From assembly GCA_963705285.1 (NCBI GenBank), contig OY970066.1, positions 3,844,001 to 3,908,000 of the forward strand: 64,000 nucleotides of DNA, read 5' to 3'. This DNA is from JACMLD01 sp963705285 (GTDB taxonomy: Bacteria > Bacteroidota > Bacteroidia > Chitinophagales > Chitinophagaceae). A program made the translations under genes and the position numbers. The notes below the pieces were generated by a model, which searched no databases, was not told the DNA's origin, and saw only the letters and a list, made by a program, of their open reading frames with translations. Below are positions 42,529 through 52,000 of this stretch, in pieces (position 1 is the first letter of the stretch; every line of letters begins with the position of its first letter).

Positions 42529-44154
42529 ATGATCAGTGCAAGAAATATAACCCTGGCTTATGGTAAAAGGGTGTTGTTCGACGAGGTAAACATCAATTTC
42601 ATAAAAGGGAATTGCTATGGTGTCATTGGTGCCAACGGCGCAGGCAAAAGTACTTTTCTGAAAATTTTGAGCGGTGATATAGAACCTAACAAAGGTGCCG
42701 TGGAAATTACCCCCGGGGAACGCCTCGCTGTTTTAAAACAAAACCAGTTTGAGTTTGATGAATACACCGTACTAAACACGGTAATGATGGGCCACTCCAG
42801 CCTCTGGAAGATCATGCAGGAGCGTGAAAAAATTTATGCCCTGGCAGATTTTACCGAAGAAGATGGTATGAAGGCCGCCGAACTGGAAGGCGAATTTGGT
42901 GAAATGGGCGGTTATACCGCAGACAGCGATGCGGCCACTTTATTGAGTGAATTGGGTGTGGGAGAAGAGTTTCACCAGGTACTTATGAAAGACATTCCCG
43001 GTAACCTGAAACTCCGCGTACTATTGGCCCAATCGCTTTTTGGCAACCCCGATATATTATTATTGGATGAGCCTACCAACGGCCTCGACATTGAAACCAT
43101 CGGCTGGCTGGAAAACTTTCTGGCCGACTATGAAAATATTGTTTTAGTAGTGAGCCATGACCGTCACTTCCTGGATTCTGTATGCACGCACGTGGCCGAC
43201 GTTGACCGCTCTAAAATAAAAGTGTTTACCGGTAACTATAGTTTCTGGTACGGTTCTTCGCAACTCGCATCGCGCCAGATGGGAGAGAAGAACAAGAAGA
43301 CTGAAGAAAAACGCCAGGCTTTGCTCGACTTCATAGCACGTTTCAGCGCCAATGCATCCAAGAGTAAACAGGCTACCTCACGTAAAAAAGCACTCGAAAA
43401 ATTAACCATTGAAGAAATTGAACCCAGTAACCGTAAATATCCCGGTATCATTTTTCAACCATTGCGCGATGTAGGCAATCAGATCCTGAATATTGAAAAG
43501 CTCGGCAAATCTGTTGACGGACGTGTACTTTTTAATGATGTAAGCTTTACGGTAAATAAAGGCGACAAGATTGCCATACTTAGCAAAGATGCGCTGGCTG
43601 TAACCGCTTTTTTTAATATTATCAATGGAGAAGTAACTGCAGACAAAGGTAAATACGAGTGGGGTACCACCGTTACAAAAGCTTATTTGCCGGTAGAAAA
43701 CAGCCAGTATTTTCAAAACAATATGAGCCTGATGGATTGGTTGCGCCAATACGTACCCGCCCATGTAACCGATGCTGATGAGCCCTTCCTCCGTGGCTTC
43801 TTAGGAAAGATGCTTTTCAGTGGAGATGACGTATTGAAAAAAACAGGCGTACTGAGTGGGGGAGAGAAAGTACGTTGCATGCTCAGCCGTATGATGCTGC
43901 AAAATCCGAATGTGGTTGTATTGGATCAACCCACCAACCACCTCGATCTGGAGAGCATTCAGAGCTTTAATGAAAACATCAGCGAGTTCAAAGGCATTGT
44001 GCTGCTCACCAGTCATGACCACACATTTATGCAAACCACTGCCAATCGCATCATTGAACTTACCCCCAAAGGCATCATAGACAGGTTAACAACATTTGAT
44101 GAATACCTGGCCGACGAGCGGGTGAAGCAATTGAAGGAAGACATGTATAAATAA
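42529..44154 (+). CDS. ABC-F ATPase with one degenerate nucleotide site
   Basis: 541 residues, two ABC domains and no membrane segment, with the ABC-F linker (LASRQMGEKNKKTEEKRQALLDFIARFSANASKSKQATSRKKALEKL). NBD1 has intact Walker A GANGAGKST and Walker B LLLDEPTNGLD, but its signature is PGNLK in place of LSGGx. NBD2 has a normal LSGGE signature, but its P-loop is degenerate (ILSKDALAVT, no Gly-rich Lys) and Walker B reads VVLDQPTNHLD. So only the site made by NBD1 Walker motifs and the NBD2 signature is complete. Overall it looks like the YbiT/YkpA subfamily. Its action on ribosomes is inferred from the family. Confidence 0.87.
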   Translation: MISARNITLAYGKRVLFDEVNINFIKGNCYGVIGANGAGKSTFLKILSGDIEPNKGAVEITPGERLAVLKQNQFEFDEYTVLNTVMMGHSSLWKIMQEREKIYALADFTEEDGMKAAELEGEFGEMGGYTADSDAATLLSELGVGEEFHQVLMKDIPGNLKLRVLLAQSLFGNPDILLLDEPTNGLDIETIGWLENFLADYENIVLVVSHDRHFLDSVCTHVADVDRSKIKVFTGNYSFWYGSSQLASRQMGEKNKKTEEKRQALLDFIARFSANASKSKQATSRKKALEKLTIEEIEPSNRKYPGIIFQPLRDVGNQILNIEKLGKSVDGRVLFNDVSFTVNKGDKIAILSKDALAVTAFFNIINGEVTADKGKYEWGTTVTKAYLPVENSQYFQNNMSLMDWLRQYVPAHVTDADEPFLRGFLGKMLFSGDDVLKKTGVLSGGEKVRCMLSRMMLQNPNVVVLDQPTNHLDLESIQSFNENISEFKGIVLLTSHDHTFMQTTANRIIELTPKGIIDRLTTFDEYLADERVKQLKEDMYK

Positions 44155-44185
44155 TTAAGAATTAAAAATTAAGAATTAATAATTA
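44153..44185 (+). repeat. Heptamer array after the ABC-F gene
   Basis: AATTAAG, AATTAAA, AATTAAG, AATTAAT in phase, starting inside the stop codon and followed directly by the terminator. Confidence 0.8.
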
Positions 44186-44209
44186 CCCACCGGCAACGGT
44201 GGGTTTTTT
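44186..44209 (+). terminator. Rho-independent terminator of the ABC-F gene
   Basis: CCCACCG and CGGTGGG pair around a 4-base loop, followed by six T. Confidence 0.9.
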
Positions 44210-44370
44210 GTGCTAACGGGGTCCATGCTAGTAAAGGATGGCTTTGATTAAACCGAACAAAAAAATGCATAATGACCCGCTGGCATGGTGGTTTTGTGCC
44301 GGTATGTTAAGCGGTTACATTTTTTTCGTTTCCACATTTGCTTTTGCTATCTTCCAAAGAAAACAACCTC

Positions 44371-45666
44371 ATGCGCATTCTGCTCTTTTTTTTACTGGCA
44401 ACCTTCACTTTTGGAACATTGCAGGCTCAAACAAAAACTGTTACCGTTGTGAAAGCGGGTAAGTTGATAGATACAGACAATGGTAAAGTGCTGGAGAACC
44501 AGCTGATCTTAATTGAGAACGATACCATTAAAGCAGTCGGCGCCAATATTTCCATTCCAAAGAATGCCACTATTGTTGATCTCTCAAAAGCTACGGTACT
44601 GCCGGGTTTGATTGACTGCCACACCCATGTTACCGGTCAGCCGGGCGGTGATTATTATGCGGATATCTTTCGTAAGACAGTAGTAGATTATGCGGTAACG
44701 GCACATATTTATGCAAAGCGAACCCTGGAAGCAGGTTTTACTACCATCCGGGACGTTGGGTCGGCAGCCTTTCTGGATGTAGCATTGCGCAACGCAATTA
44801 ATAATGGCGACATAACCGGGCCGCGTATGCTGTGTGCTACTTTGTTTATCGGGTCTACCGGTAGTCACGGCGATCTCAATGGTTTTTCGCCTTTTCTCGA
44901 CTGGCAGTTACCAAAAAACATGAGCGGCGTTGCAAACGGTGTAGATGAGATACGCAAACAGGTTCGGTACAATATTAAATATGGTGCTGATGTCATAAAA
45001 TTCGGCGCAAGTGCGGGGGTGTTGAGCGAAGAAGAAAGTGTGGGCGGGCCGCAATACACGCAGGAAGAAATGAATGCCATTGTGGATGAAGCAAAATTAT
45101 GGGGAAGAAAAACATGTGCACACGCACACGGTACCATTGCCATTAAAATGGCCATTAAAGCCGGTGTAGCCTCCGTGGAACACGGCAGTTTTATTGATGA
45201 AGAAGGAATAGAATTAATGAAACAGCATGGCACTTATTTGGTAGCAGATATATACAACGATGATTACATCATGAGTGAATATGCTAAACTGGGCTACCCC
45301 GAAAAAATTCTGAACAAAGAGCGACTGGTAGGCAGATTACAAAGAGAGAATTTTGCAAAAGCTGGTAAAGCGGGTGTTAAGATAGCTTATGGTACAGATG
45401 CCGGCGTATACCCCCACGGCTGGAATGGCAAACAGTTTTTTTATATGGTGAAGTTTGGGCTTACACCCATGCAGGCCATACAATCCGCTACCAGCAGCGC
45501 CGCAGATCTGCTGGGTTGGAAAGATAAAGTTGGTTCCATCACCGTGGGCAAACTGGCAGATATTGTTGCCGTTACTGCAGACCCGCTGCAAAACATTACC
45601 GCGCTGGAGAATATTCAGTTTGTAATGAAAGGCGGCGTGGTATATAAAAACCTGCTTAACAAATAA
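44371..45666 (+). CDS. Secreted amidohydrolase family protein
   Basis: 431 residues from MRILLFFLLATFTFG, a signal peptide ending LQAQ. It belongs to the amidohydrolase (imidazolonepropionase-like) superfamily: the metal motif LIDCHTHV, then CAHAHGT, SVEHGS with a zinc-binding His, and GTDAGVYPH with the catalytic Asp. Substrates of this branch include N-acyl or cyclic amides and dipeptides; the specific one is unknown. A TIM-barrel plus N/C-terminal beta-sandwich is expected. The sorbosone-dehydrogenase-like gene follows after 13 bases, probably an operon. Confidence 0.88.
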   Translation: MRILLFFLLATFTFGTLQAQTKTVTVVKAGKLIDTDNGKVLENQLILIENDTIKAVGANISIPKNATIVDLSKATVLPGLIDCHTHVTGQPGGDYYADIFRKTVVDYAVTAHIYAKRTLEAGFTTIRDVGSAAFLDVALRNAINNGDITGPRMLCATLFIGSTGSHGDLNGFSPFLDWQLPKNMSGVANGVDEIRKQVRYNIKYGADVIKFGASAGVLSEEESVGGPQYTQEEMNAIVDEAKLWGRKTCAHAHGTIAIKMAIKAGVASVEHGSFIDEEGIELMKQHGTYLVADIYNDDYIMSEYAKLGYPEKILNKERLVGRLQRENFAKAGKAGVKIAYGTDAGVYPHGWNGKQFFYMVKFGLTPMQAIQSATSSAADLLGWKDKVGSITVGKLADIVAVTADPLQNITALENIQFVMKGGVVYKNLLNK

Positions 45667-45679
45667 CAGGCACCTGCTC

Positions 45680-47005
45680 ATGCAACACAACATTTTCGGT
45701 CTACTAGCAGCAGGTATGATTGCATGCTGCATGGCATCGTGTAACAATGCCGGCGATACCGCTATTGCTAAAAACGATACGGCGGTCATTCATGCAACGG
45801 ATACTATCATACCGGTTACAAAAACAAGTGCCGTTGTGCGCGACACCGCCAACATTGCTTTCAATACAGATACCGGCGCTTTTCATTTGGTACCTCATCA
45901 TATTGTTTTGCAAAAAGGTGTAGCGCTGGATGTGCGCATCCCCGAAGGATATCATATTAGCGTGGCGGCAGAGGGCTTACGGCGACTCCGCTTTCTAACC
46001 AAAAGCCCGGATGGAAGATTGTTTGCAACGGATATGTATGACCGCAGCGATAACAAAAAAGGGTCGGTTTATATTTTTAGCCATTGGATAGACAGCGCTC
46101 ACCGGTTTTTGAAAATTGATACCTTTCTTCATCATTTGCACAATCCTAACCAGGTAGCTTTTTATACAAAAGGTGACAGCAGCTTTGTGTACGTGGCTGA
46201 AACCGGGCAGTTGAGTTATTATGCCTACCATGCAGGAGATACGGTGGCAAGCGGGGCGCCCACTCTTATCGCAAATTTTCCTGATTACGGATTGTCTTAC
46301 AAATATGGCGGCTGGCATTTAACACGCAGTATTGCTTTTCATAATGATAAATTGTATGTAAGTGTCGGCAGCAGCTGCAACGCCTGCATAGAAAAAGAAG
46401 ACGTGCGTGCCACTGTGTTGCAAATGAACCCGGATGGTACCGATAAAAAAATATTTGCAGCCGGACTGAGAAATTCTGTTGGTATCAAATTTATTGGTAA
46501 CCAGCTTTGGGCCACCAGTATGGGCCGCGATTTGATTGGCCCTGACAAGCCGGAAGATCTCTTGTTGCGGGTAGACGAGGGCATTACCTACCACTGGCCC
46601 TATTATTATCAATACCAGGGGCAGGTTTATCCGGATGCGCAAATGCAGGATAGTGCCACGAGGCAGGGGCTGCACATTCCACCGCCACCCCCGATAGCAT
46701 TTGCGGGTTTCAAAGCGCATTCGGCACCATTGGGACTGGACTATTTCCATGATTTTGATGATCCGCATTTAAACAATGCCATGCTGGTGGCACTCCATGG
46801 CAGCACCAGTGTTTGGCGAGAGCGCGGTAATGAGATAGTAAAAGTAAACGGGCGCAATCATTACACATCTGTAGTAACCGGGTTCCTGACCGGCAAAACA
46901 GAAAACGAAAGAAAAGGACGTCCCTGTGATGTGCTGATGAACGATACGAAATCGTTTTTCTTTACAGACGATCTCAATGGCGTGTTGTATTATGTTTGGA
47001 AATAA
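45680..47005 (+). CDS. Lipoprotein with sorbosone/glucose dehydrogenase-like propeller
   Basis: 441 residues. The signal MQHNIFGLLAAGMIACCMASC ends in a lipobox Cys. The main domain has the features of the soluble glucose dehydrogenase/sorbosone dehydrogenase propeller: RSIAFHNDKLYVSVGSSCNAC, IFAAGLRNSVGIKF, APLGLDYFHDF and GRPCDVLMNDTKSFFFTDDLNGVLYYV. PQQ or another cofactor may be bound, but the key catalytic His is not clearly identified by eye. The substrate is unknown. Same strand and 13 bases after the amidohydrolase. Confidence 0.83.
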   Translation: MQHNIFGLLAAGMIACCMASCNNAGDTAIAKNDTAVIHATDTIIPVTKTSAVVRDTANIAFNTDTGAFHLVPHHIVLQKGVALDVRIPEGYHISVAAEGLRRLRFLTKSPDGRLFATDMYDRSDNKKGSVYIFSHWIDSAHRFLKIDTFLHHLHNPNQVAFYTKGDSSFVYVAETGQLSYYAYHAGDTVASGAPTLIANFPDYGLSYKYGGWHLTRSIAFHNDKLYVSVGSSCNACIEKEDVRATVLQMNPDGTDKKIFAAGLRNSVGIKFIGNQLWATSMGRDLIGPDKPEDLLLRVDEGITYHWPYYYQYQGQVYPDAQMQDSATRQGLHIPPPPPIAFAGFKAHSAPLGLDYFHDFDDPHLNNAMLVALHGSTSVWRERGNEIVKVNGRNHYTSVVTGFLTGKTENERKGRPCDVLMNDTKSFFFTDDLNGVLYYVWK

Positions 47006-47236
47006 AAATGCGTTGCTATTCATCTTGCCCAAATTCAGCAAATATTAAAACAGTTCACTCATCCGCTCTGCTACATCGCCCGCTTCTGCTGAATAGTGTA
47101 CCGTGTTTGATTAAGATAAGCGCGTTGTTGGTTCCCACATTTTAAACTCCCGGTCAAAATAGTTCGTACTTGTTGGCGGAAAATATATATTTACATCGGG
47201 CTATCTATTGTACTTACAGGTGCCAGATACGCAATA

Positions 47237-50200
47237 ATGAGACTTGCCATACCTTCTATACTATTGGTTGTTCTGTGCGCTGTAACCAGCGCACGCGGCC
47301 AAACATCTCCCTTTCAGTTTAACCGTATTGATATCAGCCAGGGTTTATCCAATAACCAGGTAAAAGGTGTTCTTAAAGACAGCAAAGGCTTTGTTTGGTT
47401 TGCCACCATGTCTGGCCTCAACAGGTATGATGGGTACCAGTTCAGGATTTTCAGGTACAATCCCCGCGATTCCGCATCATTAAGCGATGACTATATCCAA
47501 CGGATTTTTGAGGGCCCCGGTAAAAAAATTTGGGTAGACACCCACAATGGCATGAATATTCTTGACCCCGTTACTGAAACGGTAGACCGGAATATTTCAG
47601 CTTATTTGAAGCAACTGCAGTTGCCGGCCATGACCATCACCAGCATTATGCAAGACAAAGCTGGCGAATGCTGGTTTTTAATGAATGGGCAGTTGTTGTA
47701 TAAGCATGTTAGCGCAACGGCCACTACCACACTGGTATACCAGTTGCCGGATGGCGTTTCACCGGTATCTTCTTTATGCCATGATCAGCAAGGCGATGTA
47801 TGGCTGGTACATACCAGCGGCACAATAGAAAAAATTAATAGCGTCAACGGCAAAATTACTTTCCGGTCGGATGCGCTGGCAGAATTGCAGCAGAAAGAAT
47901 TACTCAATTACACCATTTTTGCAGACAACCAGGGAGAGCTCTGGTTGTATGTGACCGCTGGTGCGCGGGGCGTTTTTCATTTTGTACCCAACGCTGCACG
48001 GCTGGAAGTAATTGATAAAAACAGCAGTCAGTATAAGCTGAACAATAATATTGTAGTGGGCATATTGCAAGACAATGAGGGCAAGATATGGATCAGTACC
48101 GACCATGGCGGCGTTAATATTCTCGACAAGGCTACCCGCTCCATGCAATACCTGGTGAACAGTACCGACGACAACAAAAGCCTCAGTGAAAACAGCATTA
48201 GCACCAGTTACAAAGACGCAGACGGGTTTATATGGATTGGCACCTATAAACATGGTGTAAGTTATTACCACAGTAATATCATCAAGTTTCCTTTGCTGCG
48301 TAACAATCCTGCTAAAGCAGGCAGTCTGCAGTTCAACGATATCAATGATTTTGCAGAAGATGCGCGGGGCAACATATGGGTGGGTACAAACGGGGGTGGA
48401 CTTATTTATTATGACCGTGCCAAAGAAAATTTTACACAGTATCTGCATAATCCTTCCGATGCAAACAGTTTGTCGAACGACGTGATTGTAACGCTGCACA
48501 TAGACAAACAGCAAAAATTATGGATTGGTACTTATTTTGGCGGACTTGACTGTTTCGACGGAAAAAAGTTTACACATTACCGTTACAATCCTTCCAGCAG
48601 CAACAGCTTGCCCGATGACCGGGTGTTTGAGATATTGGAAGACTCCAGGAAAAACCTTTGGATAGGTACGTTTTCCGGAGGTCTTACCCGGTTGGATCGC
48701 GAAAAAAATGTCTTTACCCATTATAAAGCATATGGGCCCAATTCGGTACACGCTTTTTATATTTCGGAACTGATGGAAGACAATGAGGGCAATATATGGG
48801 TGGGATCTTCTAATGGCATTGATTTGCTGGATATAAAAACAGGAAAATTTACTTACTATTCTAATTTCACCAATGATCCCAGAGGCATCAGCAATAACAG
48901 CATTCTTTCTTTGATGCAGGATAGCAGGGGCCGGGTATGGATAGGTACCACCGATGGATTAAATGTTTATAACAAAGACGCGCATACATTCAAATCGTTC
49001 CGCATAGAAAATGGACTGCCCGGCAATACCATACTTACTATTGCGGAAGACAACCAGCAAAGATTATGGGTAAGCACCTACAATGGCATTTCCTGCATAC
49101 AAGTGAAGCAGGAAGGTGCCAACACAGATAATATTACCATCAGTTGCAAAAATTACGACGAGAAAGACGGGCTGCAGGGCATTGCCTTTAATGAAAACGC
49201 CGCACTAAAAACCCGCAATGGCGATATTGTATTTGGTGGTGCAGGTGGCTTTAATATCTTTAACCCGGGCACCATAGTTCCAGACAAAACAATACCCTCC
49301 ATTGTACTAACAGATTTGCAATTGTTTAATAAAAGCATAGCGGTAGGTGAAAAAATAAATGGACGCGTATTGCTGCAGCATGCCATTTCGCAAACCGGCA
49401 CCATTACGCTCAGGCACAATGAAAATGTGCTGTCCGTTGAATTTGCCGCGCTTAATTTCCTCAATCCTGAAAAAAACAAATACGCCTACAAGCTGGACGG
49501 ATTTAATAAAGACTGGATATTGAGCGATGGCAAAGTGCGCAAAGCCACTTACACCAATCTTGATCCCGGCACGTACACTTTTTTTGTAAAAGCGGCTAAC
49601 AGTGACGGCGTATGGAACGACAATGCCATTGCCTTGCATATAAAAATTCTTTCGCCCTTTTGGAAAACGCCGCTGGCATACGGACTATATGCGCTGGTGC
49701 TGGTGGCATTGTTGTGGTTTTCGCGCAGGCTTATCTTGCAAAGGGCCCGTATGCGTTTTGAAATTGAGCAACAAAAGCAGGAAGCTCAACGCATGCATGA
49801 ACTGGATATGCTCAAGATCCGGTTCTTTACCAATGTGAGCCATGAATTCAGAACGCCCTTATCGCTTATTCTTACCCCGTTAGATAAAATTATACGGCAG
49901 GCAGATGACCCGGGCCAACGAAAACAGTTTCAGTTGATTCATCGTAATGCAAAACGTTTGCTCAACCTGGTAAACCAATTGCTCGATTTCAGGAAAATGG
50001 AAGTACAGGAACTGCGATTAAATCCTGCCCAGGGCGATATCATTAAGTTTTGCCGCGGTATTTCTTACTCATTTACAGATATTGCCGAAAAGAAAAATAT
50101 ACAGTTTTCTTTTTATTCCACGGTGGAAAGCCTGCTGATGTCTTTTGATTCAGACAAGCTGGAACGCATCCTTTTTAACCTTTTGTCCAACGCCTTTAAA

Positions 50201-51364
50201 TTTACCAGCGAAAGCGGCAAAGTGGCCGTACAGTTGCAGATGCAGATGGAAGACAATAAGCAATTGCTGGCCATTAAAGTAATAGATACCGGCATTGGCA
50301 TCCCGATAGGTAAACAGGAAAAAATATTTGAACGTTTCTTCCAGAATGATATACCCGGTAGCATGGTCAACCAGGGCAGTGGCATCGGCCTGTCTATTAC
50401 AAAAGAATTTGTAAAACTGCATAACGGCAATATTGAAGTAGACAGTGAGCCTGGCAAGGGAAGTTGTTTTACGGTGGTACTGCCCGTAATTGAAATGCCG
50501 GCTGTGAAAGAAGAACCCATTCTACAGGACGACGATGCGGTGTTTGACAAAAAAGCGCTGCCACCTCTTACAGAAGAAAAAGGCGTGCACGGAAAGAAAG
50601 CCCGCATATTGCTGGTAGAAGACAATGAAGATTTTCTGTTTTACCTGAAGGATAACCTGCGGGAGCAGTTTGCCATTATTGATGCCATCAATGGCAAAGA
50701 AGGGTGGCAAAAAGCGCTGGGCGAGCATCCAGACCTGGTAGTAGCCGATATCAGTATGCCCGAAATGAACGGCATAGACCTTTGCAAAAAAATTAAACAC
50801 GATCCCCGCACTGCCCATATCCCCGTTATTTTGCTAACCGCTTTTGCAGGCGAAGAACAACAGTTGAAAGGACTGGAAACCGGCGCCAGTGATTACATGA
50901 CCAAGCCATTCAATTTCGAGATATTGCTATCGCGCGTAAAAAACATTCTTGATGAACAGGCGCGCCTTAAAAAAACATACCAAAAGCATGTGGATGTTAA
51001 GCCGGCAGATATCAATGTGGTTTCTACCGACGAGCAGTTTATCTACCACGTGATGGAGGTGCTGGAGAAAAATATTTCCAACGCAGATTTTTCAGTAGAA
51101 GAAATGAGCAAAGCGCTTTTCATGAGCCGGGTAACTTTATACAAAAAGTTGCTGTCCATTACCGGCAAAACACCGGTTGAGTTTATACGCTCATTCCGTT
51201 TACAACGCGCGGCACAATTGCTCGAAAAAAGCCAGCTTACTGTAGCCGAAGTGGCCTATGAAGTAGGTTTCAACAGCCCAAAATCGTTCTCCAAATATTT
51301 TAAGTCTGAGTACAATCAGCCTCCTTCTGCTTATTTGGCAGGTAAAAAACAAGATACTGTATAG
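47237..51364 (+). CDS. Hybrid two-component system regulator of the mannan locus
   Basis: 1375 residues, single-chain sensor and regulator. After a signal peptide (to about residue 23) come two seven-bladed periplasmic propellers (repeats such as GKIWISTDHGGVNIL, NIWVGTNGGGL) to about 690, then a Y_Y_Y domain, a membrane helix (about 815-832), a HisKA domain with phospho-acceptor H869 (NVSHEFRTPLSL), HATPase (VIDTGIGIP), a receiver domain with D1171 (VVADISMPEMNG), and a C-terminal AraC-type HTH. It should bind an oligosaccharide in the periplasm and activate the susC-susD operon that follows. Confidence 0.93.
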   Translation: MRLAIPSILLVVLCAVTSARGQTSPFQFNRIDISQGLSNNQVKGVLKDSKGFVWFATMSGLNRYDGYQFRIFRYNPRDSASLSDDYIQRIFEGPGKKIWVDTHNGMNILDPVTETVDRNISAYLKQLQLPAMTITSIMQDKAGECWFLMNGQLLYKHVSATATTTLVYQLPDGVSPVSSLCHDQQGDVWLVHTSGTIEKINSVNGKITFRSDALAELQQKELLNYTIFADNQGELWLYVTAGARGVFHFVPNAARLEVIDKNSSQYKLNNNIVVGILQDNEGKIWISTDHGGVNILDKATRSMQYLVNSTDDNKSLSENSISTSYKDADGFIWIGTYKHGVSYYHSNIIKFPLLRNNPAKAGSLQFNDINDFAEDARGNIWVGTNGGGLIYYDRAKENFTQYLHNPSDANSLSNDVIVTLHIDKQQKLWIGTYFGGLDCFDGKKFTHYRYNPSSSNSLPDDRVFEILEDSRKNLWIGTFSGGLTRLDREKNVFTHYKAYGPNSVHAFYISELMEDNEGNIWVGSSNGIDLLDIKTGKFTYYSNFTNDPRGISNNSILSLMQDSRGRVWIGTTDGLNVYNKDAHTFKSFRIENGLPGNTILTIAEDNQQRLWVSTYNGISCIQVKQEGANTDNITISCKNYDEKDGLQGIAFNENAALKTRNGDIVFGGAGGFNIFNPGTIVPDKTIPSIVLTDLQLFNKSIAVGEKINGRVLLQHAISQTGTITLRHNENVLSVEFAALNFLNPEKNKYAYKLDGFNKDWILSDGKVRKATYTNLDPGTYTFFVKAANSDGVWNDNAIALHIKILSPFWKTPLAYGLYALVLVALLWFSRRLILQRARMRFEIEQQKQEAQRMHELDMLKIRFFTNVSHEFRTPLSLILTPLDKIIRQADDPGQRKQFQLIHRNAKRLLNLVNQLLDFRKMEVQELRLNPAQGDIIKFCRGISYSFTDIAEKKNIQFSFYSTVESLLMSFDSDKLERILFNLLSNAFKFTSESGKVAVQLQMQMEDNKQLLAIKVIDTGIGIPIGKQEKIFERFFQNDIPGSMVNQGSGIGLSITKEFVKLHNGNIEVDSEPGKGSCFTVVLPVIEMPAVKEEPILQDDDAVFDKKALPPLTEEKGVHGKKARILLVEDNEDFLFYLKDNLREQFAIIDAINGKEGWQKALGEHPDLVVADISMPEMNGIDLCKKIKHDPRTAHIPVILLTAFAGEEQQLKGLETGASDYMTKPFNFEILLSRVKNILDEQARLKKTYQKHVDVKPADINVVSTDEQFIYHVMEVLEKNISNADFSVEEMSKALFMSRVTLYKKLLSITGKTPVEFIRSFRLQRAAQLLEKSQLTVAEVAYEVGFNSPKSFSKYFKSEYNQPPSAYLAGKKQDTV

Positions 51365-52000
51365 AGCGGTCAGCCACCCGCGGGGCATTGTCTATTATTA
51401 ACACCTGCTCGCTGCAACCAGCGTGCTCAGCTCGACCGATACTTGCAATCACAATTCTCTTTGTCTCAAAATTCCGCACATCAATATCATTAAGGGAGTC
51501 GAGCTGTTTTGGGAGTGCTATCATTTAAGTGATGGCTGGGTTAACATTATAACCCGTTATTTTATACGGTTTTGCTGGCATGGTTAACAATTACACCCTC
51601 AATTAGAAACATATGAATACCATCCTTGTTGCCTGCACTCCCTACTTTTATAACAGTTAAGGCTGCCATATACCACAGGTTCATTACCAGGAGTGCCCTA
51701 AGGCGCCTGGCCACCAAAACAACGATTGCATTGCTTATGGAACTACTGTATTTTCTATCCCCCATTTTTACAGTTATCGTGTTCTTTACTGCCGTTTATC
51801 GGCCTTATACACCTGCTAGCGTCCATGGTTTCCCTCGCTTTTTAGTGATTTATCAAACACTGCATGCAAAACTGTCAGTGCCGATGCTGCTTGCACCTTC
51901 ATGAAATACAGGTTTTGAAAAATGAAAACCAACATAGACTATGTCCGGTGTGTAACCAGTGCCGGAAATTACATCTCTCCACCAAAATGATGATTGCATT
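51365..52000. other. Long leader region of the sus-like operon
   Basis: 636 bases between the regulator and susC. No ORF is convincing and no clear TTG/TAnnTTTG promoter was found. The susC promoter and the binding site of the hybrid regulator should lie here. Confidence 0.4.

Noticed and set aside
44238..44462. 74-residue ORF before the amidohydrolase
   Set aside because: It overlaps the amidohydrolase signal peptide in another frame, and its hydrophobic part comes from T-rich promoter-like DNA.
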